DNA of 36,777 nucleotides, taken from an uncultured Clostridia bacterium (GTDB lineage Bacteria > Bacillota > Clostridia > TANB77 > CAG-508). The stretch spans positions 1 through 36,777 of the forward strand of contig CALXWT010000013.1 in the NCBI GenBank assembly GCA_944392445.1. Reading direction: 5' to 3'. Position numbers and translations under genes: made by a program. The stretch's first letter is position 1, and each line of letters begins with the position of its first letter. Positions 17,092-25,094 of this stretch are shown here, one piece after another. The notes under the pieces are model-generated. The model searched no databases. It had not been told where the DNA came from and worked only from the letters and a program-made list of their open reading frames with translations.

Positions 17092-17931
17092 CTATAAATT
17101 TGAGCAATAAAAATTATCGTTTTTTTCTATTATTTCCTTTTTTAATAAATAATCGATAAATTTTTGTGGTATGTCGGATATTATTTTATGATTTATAATT
17201 TGTGTAAACCAATTTCGTGGTTCATCTTTTAGAAAAATTAAATCTGGGTTAGCATAAATTGCCATACTTTGCTCATTTTCTATGTAGCTTGCAGACTTTT
17301 TTAGGTTATATGAGTTATTTATATATATTTTTTCTGCCTTTTCTTCATTTTTTGCTTGCTTTTCGGAAGACTTATTTTCTTTAATTTTTTCATTTATTTT
17401 TTCTCTTTCCGACTTATACTCTTGAATTTTCTCATCTTCCAAACTAATACCTAACGCAACCTTTTCCACATTCTTTCCACCTATATTCTCTATTTCCTCA
17501 CCGATAATTTTAAAACCGTTCTTCTTATAAAAAGAAATTGCCCTTGTGTTTTCTTTTGCACACCATAAAAATATTTTTTTACTTTTCTTGGCTAAAACTT
17601 TTATAGCATATTGCAAAAGTTTTGTACCCACGCCATGTTCTTGACAATTATTTTCTACATATAAAGCAAATACTTCTCCTTCGTAGTCTTTAAATTTAGT
17701 GTTTTCACTTTTTCCATAATAGCAATATGCAATAGGTTTTTCTTCTTTCTCGTAAATAATAATATTTTTATTTTTTAAATTATTCAAATATTTTTCTTTT
17801 TCTTTAGTTACGTCTAAGTTATTTAAAAAATCTTCTGGAAATATTTTTGAGTATGTTTTTCGCCAATTATCAATCTTTATTTTTGCAATTTTTTCTGCAT
17901 CTTCTTTTATTCCATCTCTTATCATTTGCAT
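17092..17931 (-). CDS. GNAT-family N-acetyltransferase with C-terminal extension
   Basis: Residues 1-160 form a GNAT domain. The acetyl-CoA loop is Gln97-Glu-His-Gly100-Val-Gly102-Thr, followed by NTRAISFYKKNGFKIIGEE, the usual motif B. Residues 165-205 are a Lys/Glu-rich probable coiled coil. The last 70 or so residues, with N-W-F-T-Q and a terminal F-Y-C-S-N-L, are not recognised, and the 279-residue total is well above the usual 150-180. It is the first gene after the promoter at 18001-18029 and may be cotranscribed with the radical SAM genes. It could modify their peptide, be self-protective, or be unrelated. The start is supported by AAAGG seven bases upstream. Confidence 0.8.
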   Translation of the reverse strand: MQMIRDGIKEDAEKIAKIKIDNWRKTYSKIFPEDFLNNLDVTKEKEKYLNNLKNKNIIIYEKEEKPIAYCYYGKSENTKFKDYEGEVFALYVENNCQEHGVGTKLLQYAIKVLAKKSKKIFLWCAKENTRAISFYKKNGFKIIGEEIENIGGKNVEKVALGISLEDEKIQEYKSEREKINEKIKENKSSEKQAKNEEKAEKIYINNSYNLKKSASYIENEQSMAIYANPDLIFLKDEPRNWFTQIINHKIISDIPQKFIDYLLKKEIIEKNDNFYCSNL

Positions 17932-18000
17932 CGCCTCGCCTTTTTTTGGTTATTTATGTTTTAGCCTGTCTTTATATAAGTATATGCTAGGTAGAGTAAA

Positions 18001-18029
18001 ATTATAACTTTTTATTTAGATAAAAGCAA
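18001..18029 (-). promoter_or_regulatory. Sigma-A promoter for the acetyltransferase/radical SAM genes
   Basis: TTGCTT and TATAAT on the minus strand, 17 bases apart. The leader is about 65 bases. Confidence 0.6.
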
Positions 18030-18042
18030 GAGTTTTTTATTC

Positions 18043-18071
18043 GCATATTTTTTTATTTTCTGGAAACACTA
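18043..18071 (+). promoter_or_regulatory. Forespore (sigma-F or sigma-G) type promoter
   Basis: GCATA, 14 bases, then GGAAACACTA. This fits the sigma-F pattern GYATA then GGNNANAHTR at every defined position. The overlapping CACTATA is one mismatch from the sigma-G -10 pattern. It lies 28 bases upstream of the start of the 142-residue gene. Confidence 0.55.
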
Positions 18072-18098
18072 TAAATAAAGAAAAAATTGGAGGTTATT

Positions 18099-18527
18099 AT
18101 GGGAAACGAACAATATATTTTAAATACTGTAAATAAAGGATTAAAAATGGGAATGGATTCCATTTCCACTATTTCTGAAAAGGTAGGAGATGAAAACTTT
18201 AAAGACGATTTAATTTACCAGTATAATCAATATAACGATATTTTAAATAGAGTAAATGCTGAACTTCAAAACTTTAATGATTTACCTGCTGAACTACCAC
18301 CTATGCAAAAGGTTATGGGCTATATGGATATTCAAATGAGTACCATCAATGATAAAAGCAATTCTCATATAGCAGAGATGCTAATAAAAGGTACAAATAT
18401 GGGAATTATTGAAGGTGTGAAACTAAAGAACCAAAATCCTGACGCAAATCAGACTACACAAAAAATATTGGATGATTTTATACAATTTCAAGAAAATACA
18501 ATTGAGAAATTGAAGAAGTATTTATAA
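18099..18527 (+). CDS. 142-residue helical protein, probable sporulation gene
   Basis: The ATG at 18099 was chosen because GGAGG lies five bases before it; the frame opens 12 bases earlier only by including that site. The product is all-helical by composition, with methionine-rich stretches (LKMGMDSIS, PPMQKVMGYMDIQMS), no signal peptide and no membrane segment. It has the look of a ferritin-like four-helix bundle, with repeated Asn/Asp/Glu and Tyr-Asn-Gln-Tyr-Asn near the middle. I cannot assign a named family with confidence. Its forespore-type promoter suggests expression during sporulation. It is followed at once by a palindromic repeat that can act as a terminator. Confidence 0.75.
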   Translation: MGNEQYILNTVNKGLKMGMDSISTISEKVGDENFKDDLIYQYNQYNDILNRVNAELQNFNDLPAELPPMQKVMGYMDIQMSTINDKSNSHIAEMLIKGTNMGIIEGVKLKNQNPDANQTTQKILDDFIQFQENTIEKLKKYL

Positions 18528-18548
18528 AGTTATGTTAACTCTTTTACT

Positions 18549-18635
18549 AAAGGGGACGGGCTTAAATTGTAAAAAATATTTCTTTGCAATTTCAAATTAT
18601 GTAAAGCTTTTTACAATTTAAGCCCGTCCCCTTTT
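18549..18635. repeat. Long palindrome with GGGGACGGG ends; also a likely terminator
   Basis: AAAGGGGACGGGCTTAAATT continuing to 18575 pairs almost perfectly with 18608-18635, giving an arm of about 26 bases. It lies in the convergent gap between the 142-residue gene and valS. Related ends occur at 21366-21384 and 9342-9436. Confidence 0.75.
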
Positions 18636-18641
18636 GCAAAT

Positions 18642-21341
18642 TTATTTCAAATTTTCTAATCTTTCCCTAGTTGCTTTAAGTAGCTCTGTATAATTTGCAA
18701 GTTTATTCTTCTCTTCTTGTACTTTTGCTTCTGGTGCTTTGTTTACAAAGCCTGGGTTAGAAAGCATTTTTTCACATCTTGCTACTTCTCCCTCAAGTCT
18801 TTTTATTTCTTCTTCTAGTCTTGCTTTCTCTTCCTCTATATCAACTAGTTGCTCTAATGGTATATATAGTTCTATTCCATCTCTTAAAATACTAATAGCA
18901 TTTTCTGGTATTCCTGTTTTATCTTTTTGAATCAATATTTTTGCTCCAAAGCCAAGTTTTAGTATGAAGTCTTGTGCTTCTAGTATTTCTTTTTCATACT
19001 TATCTGTTACAAATATTAATTCTGATTTTTTTGATGGATGTATGTTTGCATTTGCTCTTACATTTCTTATTTCTGTTATTATTTCTTTTAAGCTTTCTAC
19101 AAATTCCTCTTCTTCTTCAAATTCAAATGTAGTTTTTGCTTCTGGCCACTCTGCTACTATTAAGTCTTCTGTACCAAAGCATATTAGTTTTGAATATATT
19201 TCTGAGGTTACAAATGGCATAAATGGCTGTAATAGCTTTAATGATGCACTAAATACATAGTTTAATACATAACTTACTACTACTTTTGTTGTTTCGTCTT
19301 CGCTATACATACGTGGTTTTACCATTTCTATATACCAGTCACAGAATTCGTTCCAAATAAAGCTATATATTTTATCTAGTGCAACTCCTAAATCGTAGTT
19401 TTCTAAGTTTCTGGTTACCTCTGCTACTAATTTGTCGAATTTGTTCAATAGCCATTTATCCTCTATTCTAAGTTTCTCACTGGCAGATTTAGAAGTATTA
19501 CCTTTGCTTTCTTCTTCTCTATTTAATTTTTTGTGCAATTCTAACGCTTTCTCTTCTTCTGCTGATGAATTTATTATGAATTTAGCTGCATTCCAAATTT
19601 TATTGGCAAAGTTTGATGCTTGTTCTAGTTTTTCTGGCATATACCTTATGTCATTTCCCATTGTAGTTCCAGAGATTACTGCAAATCTTAAAGAATCTGC
19701 TCCGTATTTGTCTATAATTTCTATTGGGTCTATACCATTTCCTAAAGTTTTAGACATCTTTCTTCCTTGGCTATCACGTACCATACCATGAATTAATACA
19801 TCTTTAAATGGTGCTTTTCCTGTAAGTTCTAAGCCTTGAGACATCATTCTTGATACCCAGAAAGTTATTATATCAAATCCTGTTACTAGTACATTTGTTG
19901 GATAGAAAGTTTTGTAATCTTCTGCCTCTGTGTTTGGCCATCCCAGTGTTGAAAATGGCCATAATGCAGAGCTAAACCACGTATCTAGTGTATCTTCATC
20001 TTGATGTAAATGTGTGCTTCCACATTTTTCGCATTTTTCTGGCATTTCTTTTGCTACATTTATATGTCCACATTCCTCGCAATAGTATGCTGGTATTCTA
20101 TGTCCCCACCATAATTGCCTTGAAATACACCAGTCCTGTATATTATCTAGCCAGTTAAAGTATTGTTTTTCGTATTTCTTTGGTATAAAGTTTACTTCTC
20201 CATTTCTAACAGAGTCTGCTGCTTTTTTAGCTAAATCTTTCATTGCTACAAACCATTGCTCTGAAACCTTTGGCTCCAATGTATTTTTGCATCTTTCACA
20301 TTTTGCAACATTATGAACATAGTCTTCTGTTTTTACTAGTGCACCAATTTTCTCTAAATCTTCAACTATAGCTTTTCTTGCCTCTAGTAAATCCATTCCT
20401 TTATATTTAGGTACTAGAGCACCCATTTTGTTATTGTCATCAAATACATTTATAATTTCTAGGTTATGTCTTAATCCAGATTGATAATCGTTCATATCAT
20501 GTGCTGGTGTAATTTTTACACAACCTGTACCAAATTCTTTTTCTACAAATTCATCTGCAATTATTGGAATTTCTTTATTCATAATTGGAAGTATACAAGT
20601 TTTTCCCACTAAATCGCTGTATCTCTCATCAGTTGGATTTACTGCTACAGCAGTGTCTCCAAGCATTGTTTCTGGTCTTGTCGTTGCAACTGTAATATAT
20701 CTATCCTCTGTTCCAGCGATTTTGTATCTAATATACCATAAATGAGTAGCTTCCTCTTTGTACTCAACTTCTGCATCAGATATAGAAGTTTTACAACTTG
20801 GGCAATAGTTTATCATTCTTGTACCTTTATATATTAAACCTTTATTGTATAGCCTAATAAATTGCTCTAAAACTGCATCAGATAAACCTTTATCTAAAGT
20901 AAATCTTCTTCTATCCCAATCACAAGAACAACCTAACTTCTTTTGTTGTTCCTGTATAGTTCCACCATATATTCTTGTCCAATCCCATGCTTCATCTAGG
21001 AATTTTTCTCTACCTAACTCTTGCTTTGTCTTTCCTTCTTTTTTTAGTTTTTCTACAACTTTCATTTCTGTAGAAATTGCAGAATGGTCCGAACCTGGAA
21101 GCCATAATGTATTGTATCCTTGCATTCTTTTAAAACGTATTAGAATATCTTGTATTGTATCGTCCAATGCATGTCCCATGTGTAATTTACCAGTTACATT
21201 TGGTGGTGGCATCATAATACAATAACTTTCTTTTGTTTTGTCCATACTTGGCTTAAAATAACCTTTCTTCTCCCAATCTTCATAAATTCTGTCCTCAAAC
21301 TCTTTTGGATTAAATTTGTCATTTAATTTTTCCTTTGCCAT
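18642..21341 (-). CDS. valS: Valyl-tRNA synthetase
   Basis: An 899-residue class I synthetase that charges tRNA-Val. The start at 21341 (MAKEKLNDKF) was chosen because AAAGGAG lies nine bases upstream; the longer frame from 21365 begins inside a repeat remnant. His54-Met-Gly-His57 is the HIGH motif and KMSKT near residue 529 is the KMSKS motif. An editing domain lies between, with the TTRPETMLGDTAVAVNP block. Two cysteine sets (CERCKNTLEP, and CEECGH with CEKCGS) suggest zinc binding. The C-terminal coiled coil (residues about 830-895) is the usual tRNA-binding arm of bacterial ValRS. Expression is under the T-box leader upstream. Confidence 0.97.
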   Translation of the reverse strand: MAKEKLNDKFNPKEFEDRIYEDWEKKGYFKPSMDKTKESYCIMMPPPNVTGKLHMGHALDDTIQDILIRFKRMQGYNTLWLPGSDHSAISTEMKVVEKLKKEGKTKQELGREKFLDEAWDWTRIYGGTIQEQQKKLGCSCDWDRRRFTLDKGLSDAVLEQFIRLYNKGLIYKGTRMINYCPSCKTSISDAEVEYKEEATHLWYIRYKIAGTEDRYITVATTRPETMLGDTAVAVNPTDERYSDLVGKTCILPIMNKEIPIIADEFVEKEFGTGCVKITPAHDMNDYQSGLRHNLEIINVFDDNNKMGALVPKYKGMDLLEARKAIVEDLEKIGALVKTEDYVHNVAKCERCKNTLEPKVSEQWFVAMKDLAKKAADSVRNGEVNFIPKKYEKQYFNWLDNIQDWCISRQLWWGHRIPAYYCEECGHINVAKEMPEKCEKCGSTHLHQDEDTLDTWFSSALWPFSTLGWPNTEAEDYKTFYPTNVLVTGFDIITFWVSRMMSQGLELTGKAPFKDVLIHGMVRDSQGRKMSKTLGNGIDPIEIIDKYGADSLRFAVISGTTMGNDIRYMPEKLEQASNFANKIWNAAKFIINSSAEEEKALELHKKLNREEESKGNTSKSASEKLRIEDKWLLNKFDKLVAEVTRNLENYDLGVALDKIYSFIWNEFCDWYIEMVKPRMYSEDETTKVVVSYVLNYVFSASLKLLQPFMPFVTSEIYSKLICFGTEDLIVAEWPEAKTTFEFEEEEEFVESLKEIITEIRNVRANANIHPSKKSELIFVTDKYEKEILEAQDFILKLGFGAKILIQKDKTGIPENAISILRDGIELYIPLEQLVDIEEEKARLEEEIKRLEGEVARCEKMLSNPGFVNKAPEAKVQEEKNKLANYTELLKATRERLENLK

Positions 21342-21365
21342 AAAACCACTCTCCTTTTTTTGCAA

Positions 21366-21384
21366 TTGGGGACGGGCCCCTTTT
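21366..21384. repeat. Short remnant of the GGGGACGGG palindrome
   Basis: TTGGGGACGGGCCCCTTTT contains only the outer tips of the element seen whole at 18549-18635, as if the middle were deleted. It lies directly before the valS ribosome site, so valS has a related sequence at each end. Confidence 0.5.
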
Positions 21385-21469
21385 GTAAATTATTTTATTT
21401 TTTACTAGAGCTAACCTAGCTTTAACTAACTCTATATGCTCAAATCTTTTTATATTTTTAGTGACAAAC

Positions 21470-21885
21470 AAGTAAACAAAAATAGCCTACCCATATAAGG
21501 GCAAGCTATTTGCTTACGGTACCACCTTAATTCACAATTTATCCACTTCAATTGTTAGTTTGTTTTAATTACTTTATATATAAATATAAAAATTATCTAA
21601 ATAAAGACTAAATAACAACTAAATATTTTAGCTAAATGATTTTTAAATTGCATCTTAATTACTTTTAACGCAAGTTACACGTATATGGTTACTACTATTT
21701 CACCATATCTGCTCCAAAGCTACCTTCAGTTTTCTTTCTATAAGAAGCTCCCAGCGCACCACTTCTATTCTCTTTCTAGAAATAAGACTCTGCCTAGGAC
21801 TTAGCCAATCTAAGCATATATCCTAAATGTTTCAGACTCTTGTTGTATATTACAACAAAACCTACTCCTCTTTTTCTTCACATTA
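21470..21885 (-). ncRNA. T-box leader (riboswitch) of valS
   Basis: On the minus strand the conserved T-box AAGGTGGTACCG is at 21517-21528. It is followed by a terminator, with arms AAATAGCTTGCCC and GGGTAGGCTATT and a TTTTTGTTT tail at about 21472-21511. Upstream lie a long leader with a typical stem I start (GAAGAAAAAGAGGAGTAGG), nested hairpins (CTTAG and CTAAG; AAGAGTCTG against CAGAGTCTT), and GTGGTGCG near the end of the stem I region. Uncharged tRNA would stabilise the antiterminator and allow readthrough. I could not assign the specifier codon by eye; valine is inferred from the gene. Confidence 0.9.
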
Positions 21886-21893
21886 TGGTATAT

Positions 21894-21922
21894 ATATTAC
21901 CATATTTTAAAAATAAATGCAA
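21894..21922 (-). promoter_or_regulatory. Sigma-A promoter for the valS T-box transcript
   Basis: TTGCAT and TAATAT on the minus strand, 17 bases apart, just upstream of the T-box leader. Confidence 0.65.
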
Positions 21923-21954
21923 GAAAATTTTTCCTATTTTTTTCTAGTTTACTC

Positions 21955-21983
21955 TTGAATTTATTTTATGTTTGATATATTAT
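21955..21983 (+). promoter_or_regulatory. Sigma-A promoter for the DUF4912 gene
   Basis: TTGAAT and TATTAT, 17 bases apart, about 33 bases before the start at 22016. Confidence 0.55.
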
Positions 21984-22015
21984 ATATTAGAATATTTTAT
22001 TTTACGGAGGAAAAG

Positions 22016-23083
22016 ATGCCAAGGAAATCAAAAGATGAATTAGATATACTAGATAACGAAAAAGTAAATAAGAAAGAAAGTTCTACAAAAAAGGCTTCTA
22101 CTAAGAGAACTTCTGCTTCGAAAAAAGCTATGGATGCAGAAAAAGTAGAAGATGTTAAAGCTGTAAAAGAAAGAAAAACGAAAAGGTCATCTAAAAAAGT
22201 AAATGCAGAAAACATAACCGAAGATGTGGCAAAAAAGTCAGAAAAGAAAACTACGTCTAAAGCTAGTAAAACTGCTAAGACCGACAGTACCAAGACTTCA
22301 AAAAACAAAACAACAAAATCTTCTAAAACAGCAAAAAGCACTTCTTCTACGTTAAGTAAAAAGAAAGAATCTGATAAAACAACTAAGTCAACAGAGTTAG
22401 CCAAATCAACTGATACAAATGTTGATATTGCAACTAAAAAGAAAATTGCAAAAAAAGCATCTACCAAAAAAGTAAAGTCAAATATTTCCAATATAGAATA
22501 TTACGATTTACCATATAGATATAATCAAACAGTAGTAAGAATACTTGCACAAACGCCTACTAATCTTTTTGTATATTGGGATATTTCTGATGAAGATAGA
22601 AAGTCATATATAAAGAAGTATGGAGAAGATTTTTTTAATAACACAAAACCTGTGCTAATTATTACTAATAAAACTATGAACTATACTTTTGAAATTGAAA
22701 TAAATGATTTTGCAAATAGTTGGTATGTACATTTAAATGATGCAAATTGTGATTATTCAGTTGAACTTGGAAGAAGACCTATTTATTTAGACTCAAACAT
22801 AGATAAGTATGTTTATATTTCAACATCAAATGATATGGAAATGCCTAATAATCATATTCTATTTGATAAGCTTGGCAAATCTGTTTTCTTTAGAAACATT
22901 AAGAATAATTTTGTAGAAGAAAAAGAAGTTTCATCAATTTCATTTATAAAAAATATTGGAAAAGTTTATAATATATACGAATTATACCAAGAAATATATA
23001 AGAATGAAATCGAGATGGAAGAGTTAAATAAAAATAATATAAAATTAAATCTTTCTTCGTCAAATAGCTCTACTTTTAAATAA
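22016..23083 (+). CDS. DUF4912 protein with a long lysine-rich N-terminal tail
   Basis: The start at 22016 (MPRKSKDELD) is preceded by GGAGG five bases upstream; the frame from 21968 begins inside the promoter. Residues 1-155 are low-complexity, rich in Lys, Ser, Thr and Ala with repeated Thr-Lys-Ser-Ser-Lys type motifs, and are probably disordered. Residues about 160-285 form the DUF4912 domain (LPYRYNQTVVRILAQTP, then FVYWDIS and SWYVHL), which resembles a carbohydrate-binding beta fold. The gene stands 95 bases before the GH57 glucan enzyme on the same strand, an arrangement that suggests it binds or organises glucan for that enzyme. The basic tail might instead bind nucleic acid or acidic polymers. 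The function is not established. Confidence 0.85.
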   Translation: MPRKSKDELDILDNEKVNKKESSTKKASTKRTSASKKAMDAEKVEDVKAVKERKTKRSSKKVNAENITEDVAKKSEKKTTSKASKTAKTDSTKTSKNKTTKSSKTAKSTSSTLSKKKESDKTTKSTELAKSTDTNVDIATKKKIAKKASTKKVKSNISNIEYYDLPYRYNQTVVRILAQTPTNLFVYWDISDEDRKSYIKKYGEDFFNNTKPVLIITNKTMNYTFEIEINDFANSWYVHLNDANCDYSVELGRRPIYLDSNIDKYVYISTSNDMEMPNNHILFDKLGKSVFFRNIKNNFVEEKEVSSISFIKNIGKVYNIYELYQEIYKNEIEMEELNKNNIKLNLSSSNSSTFK

Positions 23084-23178
23084 ACAAATTTCTAAAAAAC
23101 TAAGTTGTTAGGGCAAAAAAGCTTTAGCATACAGCAATTTTATATATAACAAATATACTAAAGAAAGGTCTAAAAAAC

Positions 23179-24771
23179 ATGGCAAATAAAAAAGGATATG
23201 TAAGTTTTGTGCTACATGCACATTTACCTTTTATACATCATCCAGAAAGTGAAGATTATTTAGAAGAGCAATGGTTATACGAAGCCATCTCTGAAACATA
23301 TATACCATTATTATTAAATTTTAAAAAGCTAGAGGAGGAAAAAGTGAACTTTAGAATTACAATGTCACTTACTCCTCCTCTACTTAATATGCTTGATAAC
23401 AAATTGCTTCAACAAAGATATATTAAATACTTAAAAAAGCATATTGAACTAAGTGAAAAAGAATTAGTACGTGTAAAAAATAATGAAAAGGAATACAATT
23501 TAGCAAAATATTATTTTGAAAGATATTCCAATGACTTACACGTATTTAGGGATGTGTATAATTGTAATATAATTCAAGGGTTTAAACATTTTCAAGATAT
23601 TGGTGTATTGGAAATTATAACCTGTGGTGCAACACATGGATATTTTCCAATACTATATATTACTGAACAAACTGTTAAGGCACAAATTGCAGTAGGTGTT
23701 CAAACCTACGAAAAATATTTTGGCAGAAAGCCTCGTGGTATTTGGCTTCCTGAGTGTGGATATGTACCTGAAGCAGACAAATATTTAAAAGAATTTAGCA
23801 TAGACTATATTATAACTGAATCACATGGAATACTTTATGCCAATCCAACACCTATTTATGGAACATTTGCTCCAATAGTTTCTCCAGAAGGAGTTGTTGC
23901 ATTTGGTAGAGATATAGAGTCTTCTAGACAAGTATGGAGCTCTATAAACGGATATCCAGGCGATTTTAACTATAGAGAATTTTATAGAGATATAGGTTAT
24001 GATGCACCTTATGATTATATAAAGCCATATATAGCTTCAAATGGTGTGCGTGTACATACTGGTTTAAAATATTATAGAATTACTGGAAAAGATTGCGAAA
24101 AAGATTATTATAATATACAATGGGCAAAAGATTCGGCAGAAAAACAAGCTGGGCACTTTTTTGACAGTAGAGAAGCACAAATAGATAAGCTTGCTCCTAT
24201 TATGGGAAATCCACCAATTATTTTATGTCCTTATGATGCTGAACTTTATGGACATTGGTGGTACGAGGGTCCCTATTGGTTATATATATTGTTTAAGAAA
24301 ATTTATTATGATGATTGTAATTTTGAGTTAATTACTCCTAGTGAATATATAGATAAATATCCTTTAATGCAGGTTTCTACTCCTTGCAGGTCAAGCTGGG
24401 GTGCAAACGGATATAGTGAAGTTTGGCTAAACCAAACCAATGATTATGTACATAGACATTTGCACGTAGCAGGAGACCGTATGGTTGAACTTACACATTT
24501 ATATCCAAATGAGAAGAAAAACTCACTTAGACTAAAAGCATTAAATCAATGTGCACGAGAATTGTTATTAGCACAAAGTAGTGATTGGCTGTTTATTATA
24601 ACTAATGGAACTATGGTGGATTATGCTAAGAAAAGAATTAAAGACCACATCGGTAGATTTACTAAATTATATTATCAAATTAAAGATAATAATATTGATG
24701 AAAAGTTTTTGAAAGATATTAATAAAATAGATTGTATTTTCCCTGATATAGATTATATGATTTATTATTAA
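23179..24771 (+). CDS. GH57 1,4-alpha-glucan branching-type enzyme (DUF1957)
   Basis: The 530-residue product starts with the GH57 signature Val-Leu-His-Ala-His-Leu-Pro-Phe. The probable nucleophile is Glu193 or so in Ile-Trp-Leu-Pro-Glu-Cys-Gly-Tyr, and the probable acid/base is the Asp near 354 in Cys-Pro-Tyr-Asp-Ala-Glu-Leu-Tyr-Gly-His-Trp-Trp. The C-terminal helical DUF1957 region (QSSDWLFIITNGTMVDYAKKR) is typical of GH57 branching enzymes. It would introduce alpha-1,6 branches into glycogen-like polymer in the cytoplasm. AAAGG lies ten bases before the ATG. The alpha-glucan phosphorylase gene faces it across a terminator. An amylase-like activity within GH57 is the main alternative. Confidence 0.88.
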   Translation: MANKKGYVSFVLHAHLPFIHHPESEDYLEEQWLYEAISETYIPLLLNFKKLEEEKVNFRITMSLTPPLLNMLDNKLLQQRYIKYLKKHIELSEKELVRVKNNEKEYNLAKYYFERYSNDLHVFRDVYNCNIIQGFKHFQDIGVLEIITCGATHGYFPILYITEQTVKAQIAVGVQTYEKYFGRKPRGIWLPECGYVPEADKYLKEFSIDYIITESHGILYANPTPIYGTFAPIVSPEGVVAFGRDIESSRQVWSSINGYPGDFNYREFYRDIGYDAPYDYIKPYIASNGVRVHTGLKYYRITGKDCEKDYYNIQWAKDSAEKQAGHFFDSREAQIDKLAPIMGNPPIILCPYDAELYGHWWYEGPYWLYILFKKIYYDDCNFELITPSEYIDKYPLMQVSTPCRSSWGANGYSEVWLNQTNDYVHRHLHVAGDRMVELTHLYPNEKKNSLRLKALNQCARELLLAQSSDWLFIITNGTMVDYAKKRIKDHIGRFTKLYYQIKDNNIDEKFLKDINKIDCIFPDIDYMIYY

Positions 24772-24783
24772 TGAATATTGATT

Positions 24784-24828
24784 AAAAAAGATATCCACAT
24801 ATCAAATAATTTGTGGATATCTTTTTTT
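24784..24828. terminator. Two-way terminator between the GH57 gene and the small membrane gene
   Basis: Arms AAAAAAGATATCCACA and TGTGGATATCTTTTTT pair perfectly around a 12-base loop, with T runs on both strands. Confidence 0.85.
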
Positions 24829-24834
24829 GGTTTC

Positions 24835-25002
24835 TTATCCAGCTACTAGGAATGCATAAGCAAGCATAGCTAGTAAAGCTATTAAAAATATTCCTACTAG
24901 AATGTATATTAATGTGAAAGTATTTTTTTTGTCTCTTAGTTTTTTTTCTGACTTCTCCTCGTCTAATTTTTCATCAAGATTTACACTTCTTACCTCTTCC
25001 AT
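24835..25002 (-). CDS. 55-residue single-pass membrane protein
   Basis: The 56-codon frame (stop included) has GGAGG eight bases before the ATG. The first 27 residues are highly charged (M-E-E-V-R-S-V-N-L-D, then a Lys/Glu run). Residues 28-53 are a hydrophobic helix (YILVGIFLIALLAMLAYAFL), followed by Val-Ala-Gly and the stop. The plan is a cytoplasmic charged head with one membrane anchor. It begins 92 bases downstream of glgP on the same strand and could share its transcript. Not recognised; a small anchor or modulator protein is possible. Confidence 0.7.
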   Translation of the reverse strand: MEEVRSVNLDEKLDEEKSEKKLRDKKNTFTLIYILVGIFLIALLAMLAYAFLVAG

Positions 25003-25094
25003 TGTTCTTTCCTCCTTTTTTCTATTTGTTTATATGAAATAAAGTTAAAATCAAACCAAATTTATATATTATGTACTGAATTGAATACTATTGC

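Noticed and set aside
21997..22491. 164-codon minus-strand frame opposite the lysine-rich tail
   Set aside because: It is the antisense of a Lys/Ser-rich repeat, giving a false hydrophobic protein.
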